A stretch of DNA of 64,000 nt, taken from positions 1 through 64,000 of the forward strand of contig WTPW01000339.1 in NCBI GenBank assembly GCA_009809945.1, written 5' to 3'. Both the position numbers and the translations under genes were made by a program. This document shows positions 37,559 through 48,796 of this stretch, in pieces (within the stretch, counting starts at the first letter, position 1; every line of letters starts with the position of its first letter). The DNA is from Gigaspora margarita (taxonomy: Eukaryota > Glomeromycota > Glomeromycetes > Diversisporales > Gigasporaceae). The notes under the pieces were generated by a model. That model had not been told where the DNA came from and searched no databases. It worked only from the letters and a program-made list of their open reading frames with translations.

Positions 37559-37702
37559 CAATTAATTAGCACAAAAAAAGCAATAAGGGGATTTCATGTT
37601 TTAATATTAAACATATAAAAGTTACCAAAAAATTTTCAAACCGTTAAGAATCTTTTAAATTACCAAGAAAATTTTATCAGCCCTATTCGAAATTTATAAA
37701 CA

Positions 37703-38923
37703 ATGCATGTATTTCAAAATTTCTTGCCCAGACGACTGGAATGCATTGTAACCTTAAAAATCTTATTTACGATTTCTTGGATTTCGTACTTTATCTTTGA
37801 ACATGAATCAGAAATGAGTTGGAATTTTAATAATTTTTCTACAATTCAAACAACTGATCAAGAAAAATACTTAACGTATCTTCCACATAGTGGTTTTCAT
37901 AATCAAAGGATTTCACTCATAAATGCGATATTTTTAGCATGGTTCTTAAATAGAACGTTGATAATTCCACCTCCTCTATTGTATAAAAATCATGCACTAA
38001 TCCCAATGAGGTATTTTGATAGACTATATAAGGATTTATCAAAACTTAAATTATGTAAAAATAATAGCCTAAAAAATTTCAATGAAGAATCCTACATTGG
38101 GTACGATTGGGAAGAATTAATGGACTTTACATTTTTGAAACGAAACATAAAATACTTTAAACGTCGAGATTTTAATTTCACACAATTGATAAAATCACTC
38201 CATATTAATAATGATAATGATGTTTATAATATAACTGATAATCAACTACAATTTTATGATTCTTCTGTGTCGATTGACGAGTACTGGCACTTCACAACAC
38301 GTATAAATTTGATTGACTTAAGCAAGAGACCTGAAAAATTATTACATTTTGGAAGTTTGTTTTCATCGTACAAGATTATTACAAGATTACCTGAAAATGA
38401 AAATTTTCGCAACAAGTTAAATCATACGATGTTACCAAATAATCCAACGATACTCAAAATTGTAAATCGAATTGTTGATAGAATTGGCGGGACAGATAAT
38501 TATATTGGTGTACATGCAAGAATTGGCAAAGGATTTTTAAACCAAAATGAGACGATGCAAAATCTTACTGAAGTAATTCAAAATGACTTTAAAGATATCG
38601 ATGTGAAAAATAGCAACGCTTGTTTACAAACAAAAATATTTCTGGCAACAGACGTACCACGTAATATTTCTTCCATACAATTATTTTTTCAAACTTTTCC
38701 ATGTGTTTATATGCTAGATGATTTTGATGATTTACTGGAACCTTTGAAATCTTTAAAAAATCCTAATGATGGTATGATTATGTTTGAATTTCTAATACCC
38801 TTTGTAGATTTGCTTGTGGTTTCAATGGGTAATAAATTTTATAAAACATATTCAAGTACATTTTCAAAATATGCTCAATTTTTAAATCAAATTTGGTTAG
38901 AAGATAAACAACAAAACATATAA
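37703..38923 (+). CDS. GDP-fucose protein O-fucosyltransferase-like type II membrane protein
   Basis: A 406-residue uninterrupted frame. Residues about 18-33 (LKILFTISWISYFIF) form a single hydrophobic anchor after a short basic N-terminus, as in Golgi/ER type II glycosyltransferases. PHSGFHNQRISLINAIFLA (about 61-79) followed by NRTLIIPPPLLY is the nucleotide-sugar-binding start shared by O-fucosyltransferase-like proteins. The C-terminal half has YIGVHARIGKG (conserved HxR, about 271-281) and VDLLVVSMGNKFYKTYSSTFS (about 370-390), which match the family's other two motifs. The likely role is transfer of fucose or a related sugar in the secretory pathway. The acceptor is unknown. No intron is needed and no disruption is seen. 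The downstream 3' flank contains a duplicated block. Confidence 0.8.
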   Translation: MHVFQNFLPRRLECIVTLKILFTISWISYFIFEHESEMSWNFNNFSTIQTTDQEKYLTYLPHSGFHNQRISLINAIFLAWFLNRTLIIPPPLLYKNHALIPMRYFDRLYKDLSKLKLCKNNSLKNFNEESYIGYDWEELMDFTFLKRNIKYFKRRDFNFTQLIKSLHINNDNDVYNITDNQLQFYDSSVSIDEYWHFTTRINLIDLSKRPEKLLHFGSLFSSYKIITRLPENENFRNKLNHTMLPNNPTILKIVNRIVDRIGGTDNYIGVHARIGKGFLNQNETMQNLTEVIQNDFKDIDVKNSNACLQTKIFLATDVPRNISSIQLFFQTFPCVYMLDDFDDLLEPLKSLKNPNDGMIMFEFLIPFVDLLVVSMGNKFYKTYSSTFSKYAQFLNQIWLEDKQQNI

Positions 38924-39062
38924 TTATTATAAAATAACGAAATAAGATACTAAACCTTCTGAAAAACGAAAATAATGAGGTTCTTTATGAAATGATAAGA
39001 ATGAATTATTCATAGATAATAAGCGAAGACATTGTAATATTGTTTAATGAGAAATAGTTTTT

Positions 39063-39336
39063 TGTTTTCGTTAAGATTATCTTATTTTTATTCGCGTAAA
39101 TATTGTTAATTTGAATAATCTTTATTATCGATGTATTTATAATTTAATAAAATCTAAAACCATAAGAAAATAAAACACTGATGATAAACCACTACCCAAG
39201 TTTGTAGCATTTATCTTTACACAATGTTTTCATTAGGATTGTCATATTTTTATTCGCGTAAATATTGTTAATTTGAATAACCTTTATTATCGATGTATTT
39301 ATAATTTAATAAAATTCAAGGCCATAAGAAAATAAA
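39063..39336. repeat. Two direct copies of an about 110-bp 3' flank
   Basis: About 39063-39174 and 39227-39336 are nearly identical (CGCGTAAATATTGTTAATTT, ATCGATGTATTTATAATTTA, CATAAGAAAATAAA). Each ends in a possible poly-A signal. They follow the fucosyltransferase-like gene, so alternative transcript ends are possible (inference). Confidence 0.75.
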
Positions 39337-40270
39337 TAATGCAGCATAGTAATGTGACACAGCAATTTTTCTTTATTAATTTCCAACAATAATCAATATC
39401 TAAGCTTCGTTCTATGCAGTACAGTAGTTGAAATAAATTGTTAATCTTTCAATTGCTGCAGTCTCAATTACCTATGTTAAATTTAAAATGAAAATAGTAC
39501 AACCTATATAATGGTAAATATAAATTTCCATGTGAGAAATCGATTCTTGTTGCAACTGGCAAGAATAAAGGTTATTTATAGAATTATTAAAAACATACAA
39601 GTCAGAAAGTGTAGGCTAAACTATTTAAATAAAATATGTATAAAAGAGCAAATTGACCATGAAAAACAACTCTTTATCAAAACACTATTCTTTTATGTGA
39701 TATGTTTAGTTAAATCCCACTTTGTAAAGCTTTGATACATATCGGAGAAAATATCCAATTAAAACACCATGATTATTAAAAATTAACTGATATAATGATA
39801 ACTATCAGTACATAACTTGTGCACAAAAATTTATAAGTAATTAGATCACAATCAGGTACAAAAATTTATAAGCAACCAGGTTACATATATTCGAAGATTA
39901 ATAACAGTCACTTACATTTAATGGGTATGAGGACTAATTAATTAATCTAACAAAAAATAATCTCTATATATTTATTATTGGCCAGACCATGATATCATGA
40001 TTACATATTTGCATCAAAATAACTCATGAAGTTTAATGTAGATAGTTAAAATAACATTCAGAGTTCTTTAAAATAGATCTTCACACTCATATTAAAGTGT
40101 ATTGGTTGATTATTATTAATAGTGTCATTTTGAAATCGACATTAATTGCGAAGTGACACATAACATATATATCGATATAAATTTTTATAATATATGTACC
40201 GCTAAATAAAAAAATACATATAAATATATTTATTTTTCTTTTTCATAGTAAATGTGGGTCGTATAACAGT
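39337..40270. other. Non-coding stretch
   Basis: A 74-residue plus frame at 39511-39735 is Lys/Ile-rich without a known family. Two short related blocks at about 39826 and 39862 (AAAATTTATAAG). No other structure. Confidence 0.35.
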
Positions 40271-40405
40271 TGTTATACGCCACGTAATGACAGAAAAAGA
40301 AAAATAAATCCGTTATTGAATGTTCCGCATCCAATAACAGCGTATCTGGCTTTGAATTTAATGTGCTTGACAATCTAAGCCCCTTCGGGGCCCAGGTTAG
40401 CACAT

Positions 40406-41124
40406 TGTTACACTTGAAAATACCCTCACGATAACATATGAATTTGATCGTTATCGACTTCATTTAATGCTGATTTTATGAAATCACCGATCATTCATAC
40501 ACGATCATGCGCATAATCTGGATGATCACGGGATAGACATTCAGAATTCTAAATTCATAACCGCTCATTTTACTTTTCTCTTTTTACTCATAATATTTTC
40601 ATAATAATTCTTTTTGTTCTTTTTAATTCATAATCGATTAGAGAAGATAGTCTGTAAAATAGAATAAAATAGTTATTAGTAGTGTAGATTGTAACCTATA
40701 ATTCATGTATATAAACCCACTCTTTTTGCCTCTGTAGCAAAGTGGATTTGGTTTACCTTTTTTTTTATTTAGTTAGAATTGAATTCTCTCTTGTAATCCT
40801 TATTTCCCACTGAATAATAAAGTCCTTGTACATGTCCTCATACATGTTATAAATTACACTTTATTTTCTTAGTAGAATCTTATAGTTTAGTTAAGAGAAA
40901 TTGTGTCTCTTATTGTTATTTGTTGTTTGTAGTAAAGTAACTAACCTCTTATATCTTCATATATAAGTGTGTTGCTGCCTCTTTCACCAAAGCCTTATTT
41001 AATCCTCTCTGTTAAGTCATACACTGACATTATTATTAGCCTNCCATATCACTATAGTTGTAGTCTTCATACTATAAACTATCTGTCTCTGAATTCTTTT
41101 GAGAGGTGAATTCCAAGTGTGACA
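40406..41124 (+). mobile_element. Solo LTR of a retrotransposon, 719 bp
   Basis: It begins TGTTACACTTG and ends CAAGTGTGACA, an 11-bp inverted end pair of the canonical TG...CA form (one mismatch). ACAT occurs on both sides (40402-40405 and 41125-41128), and its removal restores the palindrome it entered. A TATATAAA box (40708-40715) and AATAAA (40816-40821) are placed as U3 promoter and R-region poly-A signal on the plus strand. No internal retrotransposon sequence remains, so LTR-LTR recombination has probably occurred. One N at 41043. Confidence 0.85.
40708..40715 (+). promoter_or_regulatory. TATA box of the solo LTR
   Basis: TATATAAA, about 300 bp inside the LTR and 100 bp ahead of its AATAAA. 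Typical placement for an LTR promoter; activity is unknown. Confidence 0.55.
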
Positions 41125-41149
41125 ACATTAAATTCAAAGCCAGATACTT

Positions 41150-43149
41150 CTTTTATTTGTCATCCAAAATGATCATCCCGTGATCATTCGGATCACGGTA
41201 TTCTCATTTCTCCTGCCAAATAAAACTGTTATTGGATGCTACACATCCAATAACTATTTAATATTTTTTTATAATATATTTAAAATTTTTTTATCTTTAT
41301 ACAGTATCACACGTACAAGACGCATTTCTTGCTCTTCAGCAGTTTCAGTAACTTTTTTTTTTTAGTTTACGATCGCGATCATATACCTTTAATCTTATTA
41401 CTAATTTTAGCATCTCGACGATAATATATTTATTTTTTACAGGTACAATAATTATGCAGTAGAAAATAAACTATCACGCTTCACTGGGTTTTATTAGTTA
41501 CTTTACTTCGATTTTATTATTTATGCGAATTTAATATAAATCGTATTTTATTATTATTTATGCGAATTTAATTTTTAATAAGTTACACGAATTGGCTTTA
41601 TTGGAACTTATTACTATTACGTTCATTACTTTAAAGGAAAACAGAAAGCATTTATTATTAGTTGAAACGATTTCTGCCTTTACAGTATGAGAAGTGTTTT
41701 TTAATCTAATTCCATTGGTTCATTATAAAAAAAACTACAGCACAACAAATAAAATATTACAATACAAAGAAACTAATACTATCAAAGTTGTTTTATTACT
41801 GCCGTTATTAAATGAAATGTTATGTTGAAATTGCATATTAGTGCTGCCAAGAGAAAAAAAAACAATAACTACATGATTTTGATCGAATATTTATTTTTAT
41901 TTTTTTTTTAACTGATATGACTTTGATCGAATTTTTTTTTTTTTTTTAAAAAAAAAAACAATAACTGATATATTTTGATCGAATATTTATTATGATTTTG
42001 ATCAATTACTGAAGCGAATTTTGCGTTATATTATAACCTTGCGAACGGACGTTGGAACTCATACAGCCTTACCTATTGTCTGGACTTAAACTTCCTCCGC
42101 TCTGCTCTGGAAATAATTTTCCACTAATTAAAATTGTCCTTTAACATATTAAACTATCATCACATGTCGATTCTGTAACCTATGTTTTTACTAATCAAAA
42201 TCAACTCCTCTACCTATTCCGACCGATTGATTAAGGCGTTTGTACATTATAATTTACAGCTGCAACTTGTATCAAAAAGTAATAGAAAAATTTCACAAAG
42301 AAAATTTATTAAATTATTTCTAAAATACAAAATTCAAACCATCACAAGGCAATCTTTTAAATTACATCAGATTCTTGAAAGTTAATTGCATTAGATTTTA
42401 CATATAGAATTATTCTACAAAGCACTTTGTCTTTTCACATTCATAATGACTGATATAACTAATATAACTGCATTTTATTTCCTCGATTCTCCTATTTTTG
42501 TAGTGTTTTTAAGATTATTGATTCGTTAATTGATAGCGTATTTGGGTTAAAATTTGTTCAGTATTGGTGCGAATAATCTCACTCTATGATAAATTTTGAT
42601 AACTCTATAAAGAAAAAAGATGTTCACTGCTGAGTTAATTATTATTAATTAATTAAAATTTATACACCGATCTATTGATTAAGGTGTTTGAGAGCAACCC
42701 AATCTTTAAAAAACATGTATAACAGATAATTGAATCGTTAATTTATACGTAAATTTACAAATTTGATTTCTAATTTCTCTTGGTGTCACTCCCATATCTG
42801 ATAATAAAATATAAACATTAATTAAGATTATAATGTAATATTTATTTAATTGCAAGCAAGCCAAATATATTTAATTTTTATTGGAATTAAACGCCAAACC
42901 AACTATTTTTGATCTTTTGGTTCACATTTAAGGGAATTAGCAATACATATGCTTCAACCTATTTTCTAAATTATCAATCAAATTCAAATATCTGTCTACA
43001 CACACACGTTATTCAATTAAACAATGGTATCAAACTTTTCTAAAAATTATCATTTAGTTTCAAATATATGTCTGCATCCATGTAATTCAAAGAATTGTTT
43101 TTTTAGCATTTTCTCGTTATCAAGTAAATCTGTTCCTTTCCTGCTGCAA
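41150..43149. other. Non-coding stretch
   Basis: Hairpin CATCCAATAAC region to 41265, then AT-rich DNA with homopolymer T/A runs at about 41903-41960 that repeat ACTGATAT...TTTGATCGAAT. The frame 42182-42385 (plus) is unrecognised. A block at about 42227-42240 recurs at about 42668-42690 (CCGA..CTATTGATTAAGGTGTTT). Confidence 0.35.
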
Positions 43150-43445
43150 TCGTCGTTTTACATTGATCACAAGCTTTTCTAAAGGTATATTATAATGATT
43201 GAGAAAAATATCTAAAGCCACCAAACTTTTCCAAAGTTAAGTTGCTGAACTCGTACTTCACATGTTATGTCGTCAACTAGTCTGTCGTTAACAATGTACC
43301 ATAACCTGAGATGCCGAGGTTTTTGTAAGTTGTCAACCGTTTCGTATTGCACTTCCTAATGTGAAGCGTCTCTTCATTATAATCATAACCTTCGATTATA
43401 GCTTCTTATAATGACTTTTTTGACTCTATGATGTGTTTCTCAATT
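43150..43445 (-). pseudogene. F-box/LRR-like fragment, copy A
   Basis: The minus strand gives IIEGYDYNEETLHIRKC, then PRHLRLWYIVNDRLVDDI, then IFLNHYNIPLEKLVINV. This is the style of fungal F-box proteins with degenerate leucine-rich repeats. The same blocks occur in the same order in copy B (45220-46070), where a middle stretch absent here is retained. Frames shift between blocks. It abuts the 3' end of the telomerase-like fragment. Assignment to F-box/LRR is by style only. Confidence 0.5.
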
Positions 43446-43447
43446 CA

Positions 43448-44099
43448 CGATGTAATTACATAAAAGGTGATCTGAAAAAAACGAATATACATAATAAATT
43501 TATTTGCAAGAAATTTGAACCCGAAAGCCTGGAGTAACGGAATGACAAAACAATTAAATAACCATCAGACAAATTCGTACATCACCTCAATGCACTTATT
43601 AGTCTCGATCTTGTTCTCTTTATGACCTTCCACAAAAAAACATTTGCATTTTGTAATCTTATTGTCAGAAATAAATAACGTTAGGTCATGTGCATGTCCG
43701 AATAAATCGACAAAACTTATATACCTTAAATTTATGTAAAACTTTGTGACTTCATAACGCCTGAGCTTAACGAACTTTTCTATAGCTTTTAAAAAAATAA
43801 AAATTAAATAACTAATTATACTAACAATAACAATAACAATAAATTTCAATTATCCAAAGTATATTACCATTTAATATTACTCGTAAATTATCATCACAAC
43901 CCCAAAAGTCTTCTGGGATTACTTTTCGCAACACTGCACGGAAAAATCCGGTAACCTACATTTATTAAAAATTAAACAAATGTTTACGTTACTAATCTCA
44001 AATTATGAGGAAAAATACCTGATATGCATTTGAATTAGTGTTCAAATCTTGAACATAAGAATCTCTGTCCGTAGAAGAAGCGGATAACATGTTTTGCGC
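43448..44099 (-). pseudogene. TERT: Telomerase reverse transcriptase (TERT) fragment, TRBD/T-motif region
   Basis: Spliced minus-strand pieces: exon 44099-44019 (AQNML...NAYQ), exon 43955-43868 (VTGFFRAVLRKVIPEDFWG, then CDDNLRVILN), exon 43785-43523 (AIEKFVKLRRYE ... CIEVMYEFV*WLFNCFVIPL), and FYVITS at about 43466-43449 after a TTTTTTTCAG acceptor. In TERT proteins the RNA-binding domain contains FxRAxLxxxIPxxFWG, then KFxxLRRxE, then EFxYWLFNxxxIPLLxxxFYVTE in this order, so four blocks coincide. Introns have GT and AG ends and join in frame. A TGA replaces the Tyr/Arg codon before WLF. Nothing of the RT domain follows; the F-box-like copy begins instead. TERT normally copies telomere repeats from an RNA template. 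This copy cannot. Confidence 0.72.
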
Positions 44100-44111
44100 C
44101 TGCAAAAATTA

Positions 44112-45124
44112 ATATAAATATATAAATTATTTGTAACTTTTTGTTAAATTTTGTAATTAAGATATTTTCCCACAACGTAAAATAATCTGACCTATCATGG
44201 GCAACCCTTGAATCAAGCGAGGGGTATATCTGCACTAAGTTTCTAAGAATAAATCGTATCATCAGTATTTATATATAATGTCTAGTCAATATATATATAG
44301 ATTAGGATCATTTGTTTATTAAAAACCTGAATCTTAGAAATACGAAGTTGATACAATTGGAACGACGATTCCACTTGGCTGTCCATTATTATCATGATCA
44401 AACACATTCCAAAGTCCAAATTGTTTCAAAAAATATACCAAATAACATCGGTCGACATTGTAGAATTACTTAGAATATCTGTAAAAATATTAATGTATAT
44501 AATCAGTAAAGTATCAGGTAAAGTTATCCTCGCTTTTTTAATTACTTACAAAGTTCAGAGCTTCAGAACCATCAGTATTGTGAGCTGCAGCGCAACAAAA
44601 CATTATTGAATTTACTCATCGGTAAGTAAGCCTTTCATTATATGATTCAGTATTTGATTTTCAGGAAGATCCAACATCATACTATCATTATTATTGTATT
44701 TTGTAGCATTAGAAATTTCTTCAGGTTGTGAATAGGGATCATATAAAACCTTTTTTTGACAACTGAGAATTTTATTATTCAAGAAATAGAATGTAAGTAT
44801 AGAACGTTACTTGCTGAAAATCTTTTCTATAATCATCATTAAACCGTAATATATAAAACTTACTTTTTTTCTGGTGGATGTTTCCCTCATTCGAATTTTC
44901 CAGAGATTTTCAGATTTATTTTGTGAATCTATATCCATATCTTGAAGTGTTATTTCTTTAAGAGTTTCTTCAGGTGATGAGAAAGATGACATTTTTTCTG
45001 ATAATTTTCTACTTTTGCAGAACAATTGACTAATTGTCACAACGTTTTTTTTTTTCAAAATCGTTGTGCTCCAACTTTGGTGGATCTTGTAATGGCATTG
45101 ATGAGATAGAAAGATATTTTTCAT
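44112..45124 (-). pseudogene. Possible upstream exons of the telomerase-like fragment
   Basis: The minus frame 45124 to about 44867 (SSPEETLKEITLQDMDIDS ... STRKK) ends at a strong GTAAGT donor. A following block reads VLYDPYSQPEEISNATKYN and MMLDLPENQILNHIMK down to 44612. Further blocks are FCCAAAHNTDGSEALNF before another GTAAGT (44551), CYLVYFLKQFGLWNVFDHDN (about 44440-44380) and a piece at 44260-44160. They look like exons but need frame changes. Whether they belong to the TERT fragment or another gene is not settled. Confidence 0.4.
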
Positions 45125-45219
45125 AAGGTGGGTAGATACTCGAATTAGTGTTTTTACTGTTCTTATTATTGTTATTTTTTTCTTTAATAATATAGAACAA
45201 TTTTTGATATTGGATTCTG

Positions 45220-46070
45220 GTTTACATACAAAGATGCATGTCGTGGTCGTGAAAAAAATTTGAGTTTATCCATTTTTCAATTTTAATTCTAAACGATGAT
45301 ATATTGATTATTAGCTTTTTTAAAGGTATAACAATTATTGAGAGAAATGCAAAATATTCCTCTAACCACTACGAACCTTAAATTAAGGTTGAGGAATCTC
45401 AAAAATCTAATCACATGTTCTGAATTGAATAGATTTGTATCTAAATATTTTATAATTCTTGGAATATACCGTGATTAAGGAAGATTTCGATAGCATGTTA
45501 CCCCAACACTTTCAATTTTGACGGTAATATTGTTGCAAATTGTTCAACTTATATTTCTGATATGTCGCCAACTGGTCGGCCATCAACAATGCATCATAAC
45601 CTGAGATATCGAAGTTTTGTAAACTGTCAATAAGCTCTAGGAGTTGTGTGGAAACCCCGATACTCTTAATGGAGAGGAATACAATGTTTGGACAAGAGGT
45701 AATAAGTGTTTATGAATAATAAGGGCTCATTAAAAAGCACTCTGGATTCGATTATAGATTTTCATAGGATAAGCCAAACTTTTTTATGATTAATACTATG
45801 CTCTGTGTATCTAAATTATTAAATGTGTTGAGTTTATAACCTAAATTTTTCAAAGTCTCTCCTGCATTTCCTAATACGAAGTGTCTCAAGATTTTTGCAA
45901 TTTATCAGTATCTCGAACTCTACGTTATAATAACAACCTTCGATTATAACTTTTGTAATGAATTTCTTTGACTCTCTGAAGCCGAAGTGATGCCGTGGGA
46001 TTATATAGGAACTAAGCTAAGCACCTAAGTTGCTCTTGTAATTTAATAATGCGTATCATAAGTATGACTA
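45220..46070 (-). pseudogene. F-box/LRR-like fragment, copy B
   Basis: Minus-strand blocks: IKLQEQLRCLA (about 46030), ILINCKNLETLRIRKC (about 45915), SCPNIVFLSIKSIGVSTQLL (about 45690), LELIDSLQNFDISGYD, VEQFATILPSKLKVLG (about 45540) and VIPLKKLIINISSF (about 45310). The alternation of Leu/Ile with Asn/Cys/Ser suits degenerate LRRs of fungal F-box proteins. Several stops and shifts. Its neighbours share blocks with copy A on the far side of the telomerase-like fragment. Confidence 0.5.
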
Positions 46071-47375
46071 AATTTCAATACACTAGGTTTTTTGCCAAGA
46101 TCTTTAATAATCAGTATTTTTTAATGTTGAATTCTGGTACTACAACCAACGATAGATTTGTAATTGTGAAAAGAAATATCCTATTTCGTTCAAAGACTCT
46201 GGCTCAAATTTAAAGATTCATGTAAACCGAATTTACGAAGAGTGGCGCCATTTTTCAATAAATAATTCAAATAGTAAAATAATTAAGGAATGAATCGTTG
46301 TTGTGGTATAATGTGATATTGATCCACTCTTTAACTTCTAATTTTAAAATCTTGCATGATCAAATTGTTCGAAAAATTCGTTATTTATTTCACATTCTTT
46401 CAAAACGTCTTGAAAATATGCAGAAATGAATAAAGTATTGTTCGAGTGAAAATGGACTTTATCAAGGACATTTTGTGCCAATACCGATTCACCATGAGTG
46501 TTAGAGAATACGTACATACGTACGTACGTACTGTACGTTGTGAGTTCGGAAACGTGACCTGATGGCAGGCACGTGCGTACATGACCTCGGATATTGCTCA
46601 ATTAGGTTGTGCCGGCCAGAAAACCCGGAATCGCCGTTTCTGGAGGAAAATTTGGAATCGACGACTCGGAGAAAATAGGTGATAATGCCGATACTATCAT
46701 TGTTGGACTTTTAGAGGTTTTCGACAATAAGAGCCTTTAGGGGTTTATAGGAGATTTCGGTAGTAATGGTAGTTCTTGGGAATAAAATAATGATTATAAA
46801 TAAAGGCCTTTTGGCCCCCTGGGAACGATATTCGATTCCCACTTTGCTTAATAACTCACATATAATAAACCACATATATGCTATTGTAAACGTTCCTTTA
46901 TTTGTCTTTAATAAATAATACAAGTACATATTTGATACATAAAAACTTATACATTTATCGTTCTACTATAAACCTAAGTATTTTGTATAAACTATCCCGA
47001 AACCCTGCCTAACCACTCAGCCAAATCTAACACGCCTTTTTCAACCACAACGTAACCTAAACTTCGGTTACACGAACCATAAACCAACCCATCGATAGAC
47101 CCGCTATTTTAGGTTTCTCAACGTATGTACCTACGAAAAAAGTAAAAATGATGAGAATATGTTTTTTGTTATGTGATACAGCCAATAAATAGTGGAACGT
47201 GGGAAAATACACACGGGATTTGCAAAAAGGTGTGACCTCTGCAGATCATGTAAAATTGATTAGATTTCGATGAATATAGGGGATGGCTGCCATGTACCCA
47301 CGTGATTTTTTGAAAATTTAGTTAAAATTAGGGTTAGAGCCTGTTTAGCATTAGGGTCAGGGTTAGGGTTAGGAC
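46071..47375. other. Mostly non-coding; TACG microsatellite and telomere-like motif
   Basis: ACGTACATACGTACGTACGT at about 46508-46530. The minus frame 46344-46601 (HFHSNNTLFISAYFQDVLKE) may be an N-terminal piece related to the F-box-like copy, but I cannot confirm it. Interstitial TTAGGG-like units occur at 47350-47375. Confidence 0.35.
47350..47375 (+). repeat. Short interstitial telomere-like repeat
   Basis: TTAGGGTCAGGGTTAGGGTT contains TTAGGG twice plus variants. It is too short to be a telomere and may be a chance or repair-derived tract. Confidence 0.5.
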
Positions 47376-47514
47376 TAGAGATGGGAAAAATGCGCATTTT
47401 ATAATAAAATGCGCATGAATGCACATTAATGCGCATGATACCGCATGATAAAAAATTTTTTTGTAATCTTTATCTTTATTATTGATAATACATCTAAATA
47501 AAGATACTACATAT
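47376..47514. mobile_element. 5' end of a TAGAGATGGG-family hAT-like MITE, right end missing
   Basis: TAGAGATGGGAAAAATGCGC followed by repeated ATGCGCAT motifs, as in 23496-23646. No inverse terminus is seen before the next element at 47515, so it appears truncated. Confidence 0.45.
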
Positions 47515-48653
47515 CAGTCATAGGACATGTCCCCTAGAAATAAGTTTATAATAAAAATTATAAAAAAAACATATGAATTTACTATAAACTTTGAGCTAAG
47601 ACCCCTCTCTGGCTTAACTAATTAACTTAAAATTAAATTTTGCAGGTATATAGAACAAGAAAAGAAGAAATTTTGAGCTTAAAAACTGCATTAAAATTTT
47701 GCCAATTTTGCACCTTTTCAAAATGTAACTCTGTCAAAAACAAATATTTACAAATTTTAAATCAGCAATTATATGTAAAATTATGCTCTGAACAACTTTA
47801 TTTAGGCGACGGAAGTAGGTTACCTTGTAAGAAAAATGGGTTATCTATGTACTAAAGTTAAAATTTATCATATTTCATGATCTAACGTTTTTTCCTTATT
47901 AGGGGGTCAGTTAAAGCGGAGGTAATCAATATATGATCTACATACTGCATAAATTGAATTCTTGATATCTATATATAAAAACCCTTCTAACTGCATCAAA
48001 AAGGTAACTCTAACCCTAACTAAATTTCACTCCGCTTTAAGTTGTTCAGCATGTAATTTTATATCACATTTGAAATTGATTCGAGTTTTTTGGACCTTTT
48101 ACTAAGTGAAAAATGGGTTTAAAGTTCGAAAAAAAAATTTTTCGAATTTAAACCCATTTTTTACTTAGTAAAAGGTCCAAAAAACGCGAATCAATTTCAA
48201 ATGTAATATAAAATTACATGCTGAACAACTTTGCTTAAGAGCCCAAAGTAGGTTACCTAATAAGAAAAAAATGTTAGATCATGAAATACAATAAATTTTA
48301 ACTTTAGTACATAGATAACCCATTTTTCTTACAAGGTAACCTACTTCCGTCGCCTAAGTAAAGTTGTTCAGAGCATAATTTTACATATAATTGCTAATTT
48401 AAAATTTGTAAATATTTGTTTTTTACAGAGTTACATTTTGAAAAGGTGCAAAATTGGCAAAATTTTAATGCAGTTTTTAAGCTAAAAATTTTCTTCTTTC
48501 TTGTTCTATATACCTGCAAAATTTAATTTTAAGTTATTAAGTTAGATCAAAGAGAATATTCCAACTCATATCTATAGTAATTCATATGTTTTTATTATAA
48601 TTTTTATTATAGACAACATTTTGGCCATTTTTTAAGGACATATCCTATAACTG
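47515..48653. mobile_element. Long-TIR foldback element of Tc1-like form, with internal damage
   Basis: Left end CAGTCATAGGACATGTCC and right end inverted CAGTTATAGGATATGTCC. The arms share long inverted blocks, for example GGTTATCTATGTACTAAAGT and TTGCCAATTTTGC(A)CCTTTT. TA duplication is not preserved. Its centre holds a second palindrome (48040-48230) and a damaged GGGGTCAGTTAAAGCGGAGG/CTCCGCTTTAA MITE (about 47902-48035). The frame 47640-47855 is a by-product. Confidence 0.68.
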
Positions 48654-48796
48654 TTAAATATAGCCAAATTTGATTAGATTGGAATTGGTCAAATATCAAG
48701 TAATTGATTATTGATCGATTATATACAAAGAAGATCGATTTATGATCAATCATAGTATTTTGATCAGTTATTATATATAATCAGTCATAATCATAT
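48654..48796. other. Non-coding, GATC/ATTGATTA-rich
   Basis: Dense TTGATCGATTA/TGATTATA motifs. No gene. Confidence 0.35.

Larger units (their letters stand above)
40350..41148. repeat. Hairpin element interrupted by a solo LTR
   Basis: The left arm TATCTGGCTTTGAATTTAAT (continuing GTGC, 40350-40373) and the right arm (from about 41124) are exact inverses once the LTR and one ACAT copy are removed. The arms then end GCACATTAAATTCAAAGCC...ATA. Inside the hairpin is a second stem, AAGCCCC/GGGGCCC (about 40377-40394). Outside are CATCCAATAACAG/CTGTTATTGGATG stems on both sides. Confidence 0.8.

Noticed and set aside
46344..46601. Independent small gene
   Set aside because: Contains the TACG microsatellite and lacks a recognised domain; at most an N-terminal relic of the neighbouring F-box-like pseudogene.
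47640..48600. Small proteins on the arms of the foldback element
   Set aside because: The same frames arise in inverse on the other arm; they are by-products of the palindrome.
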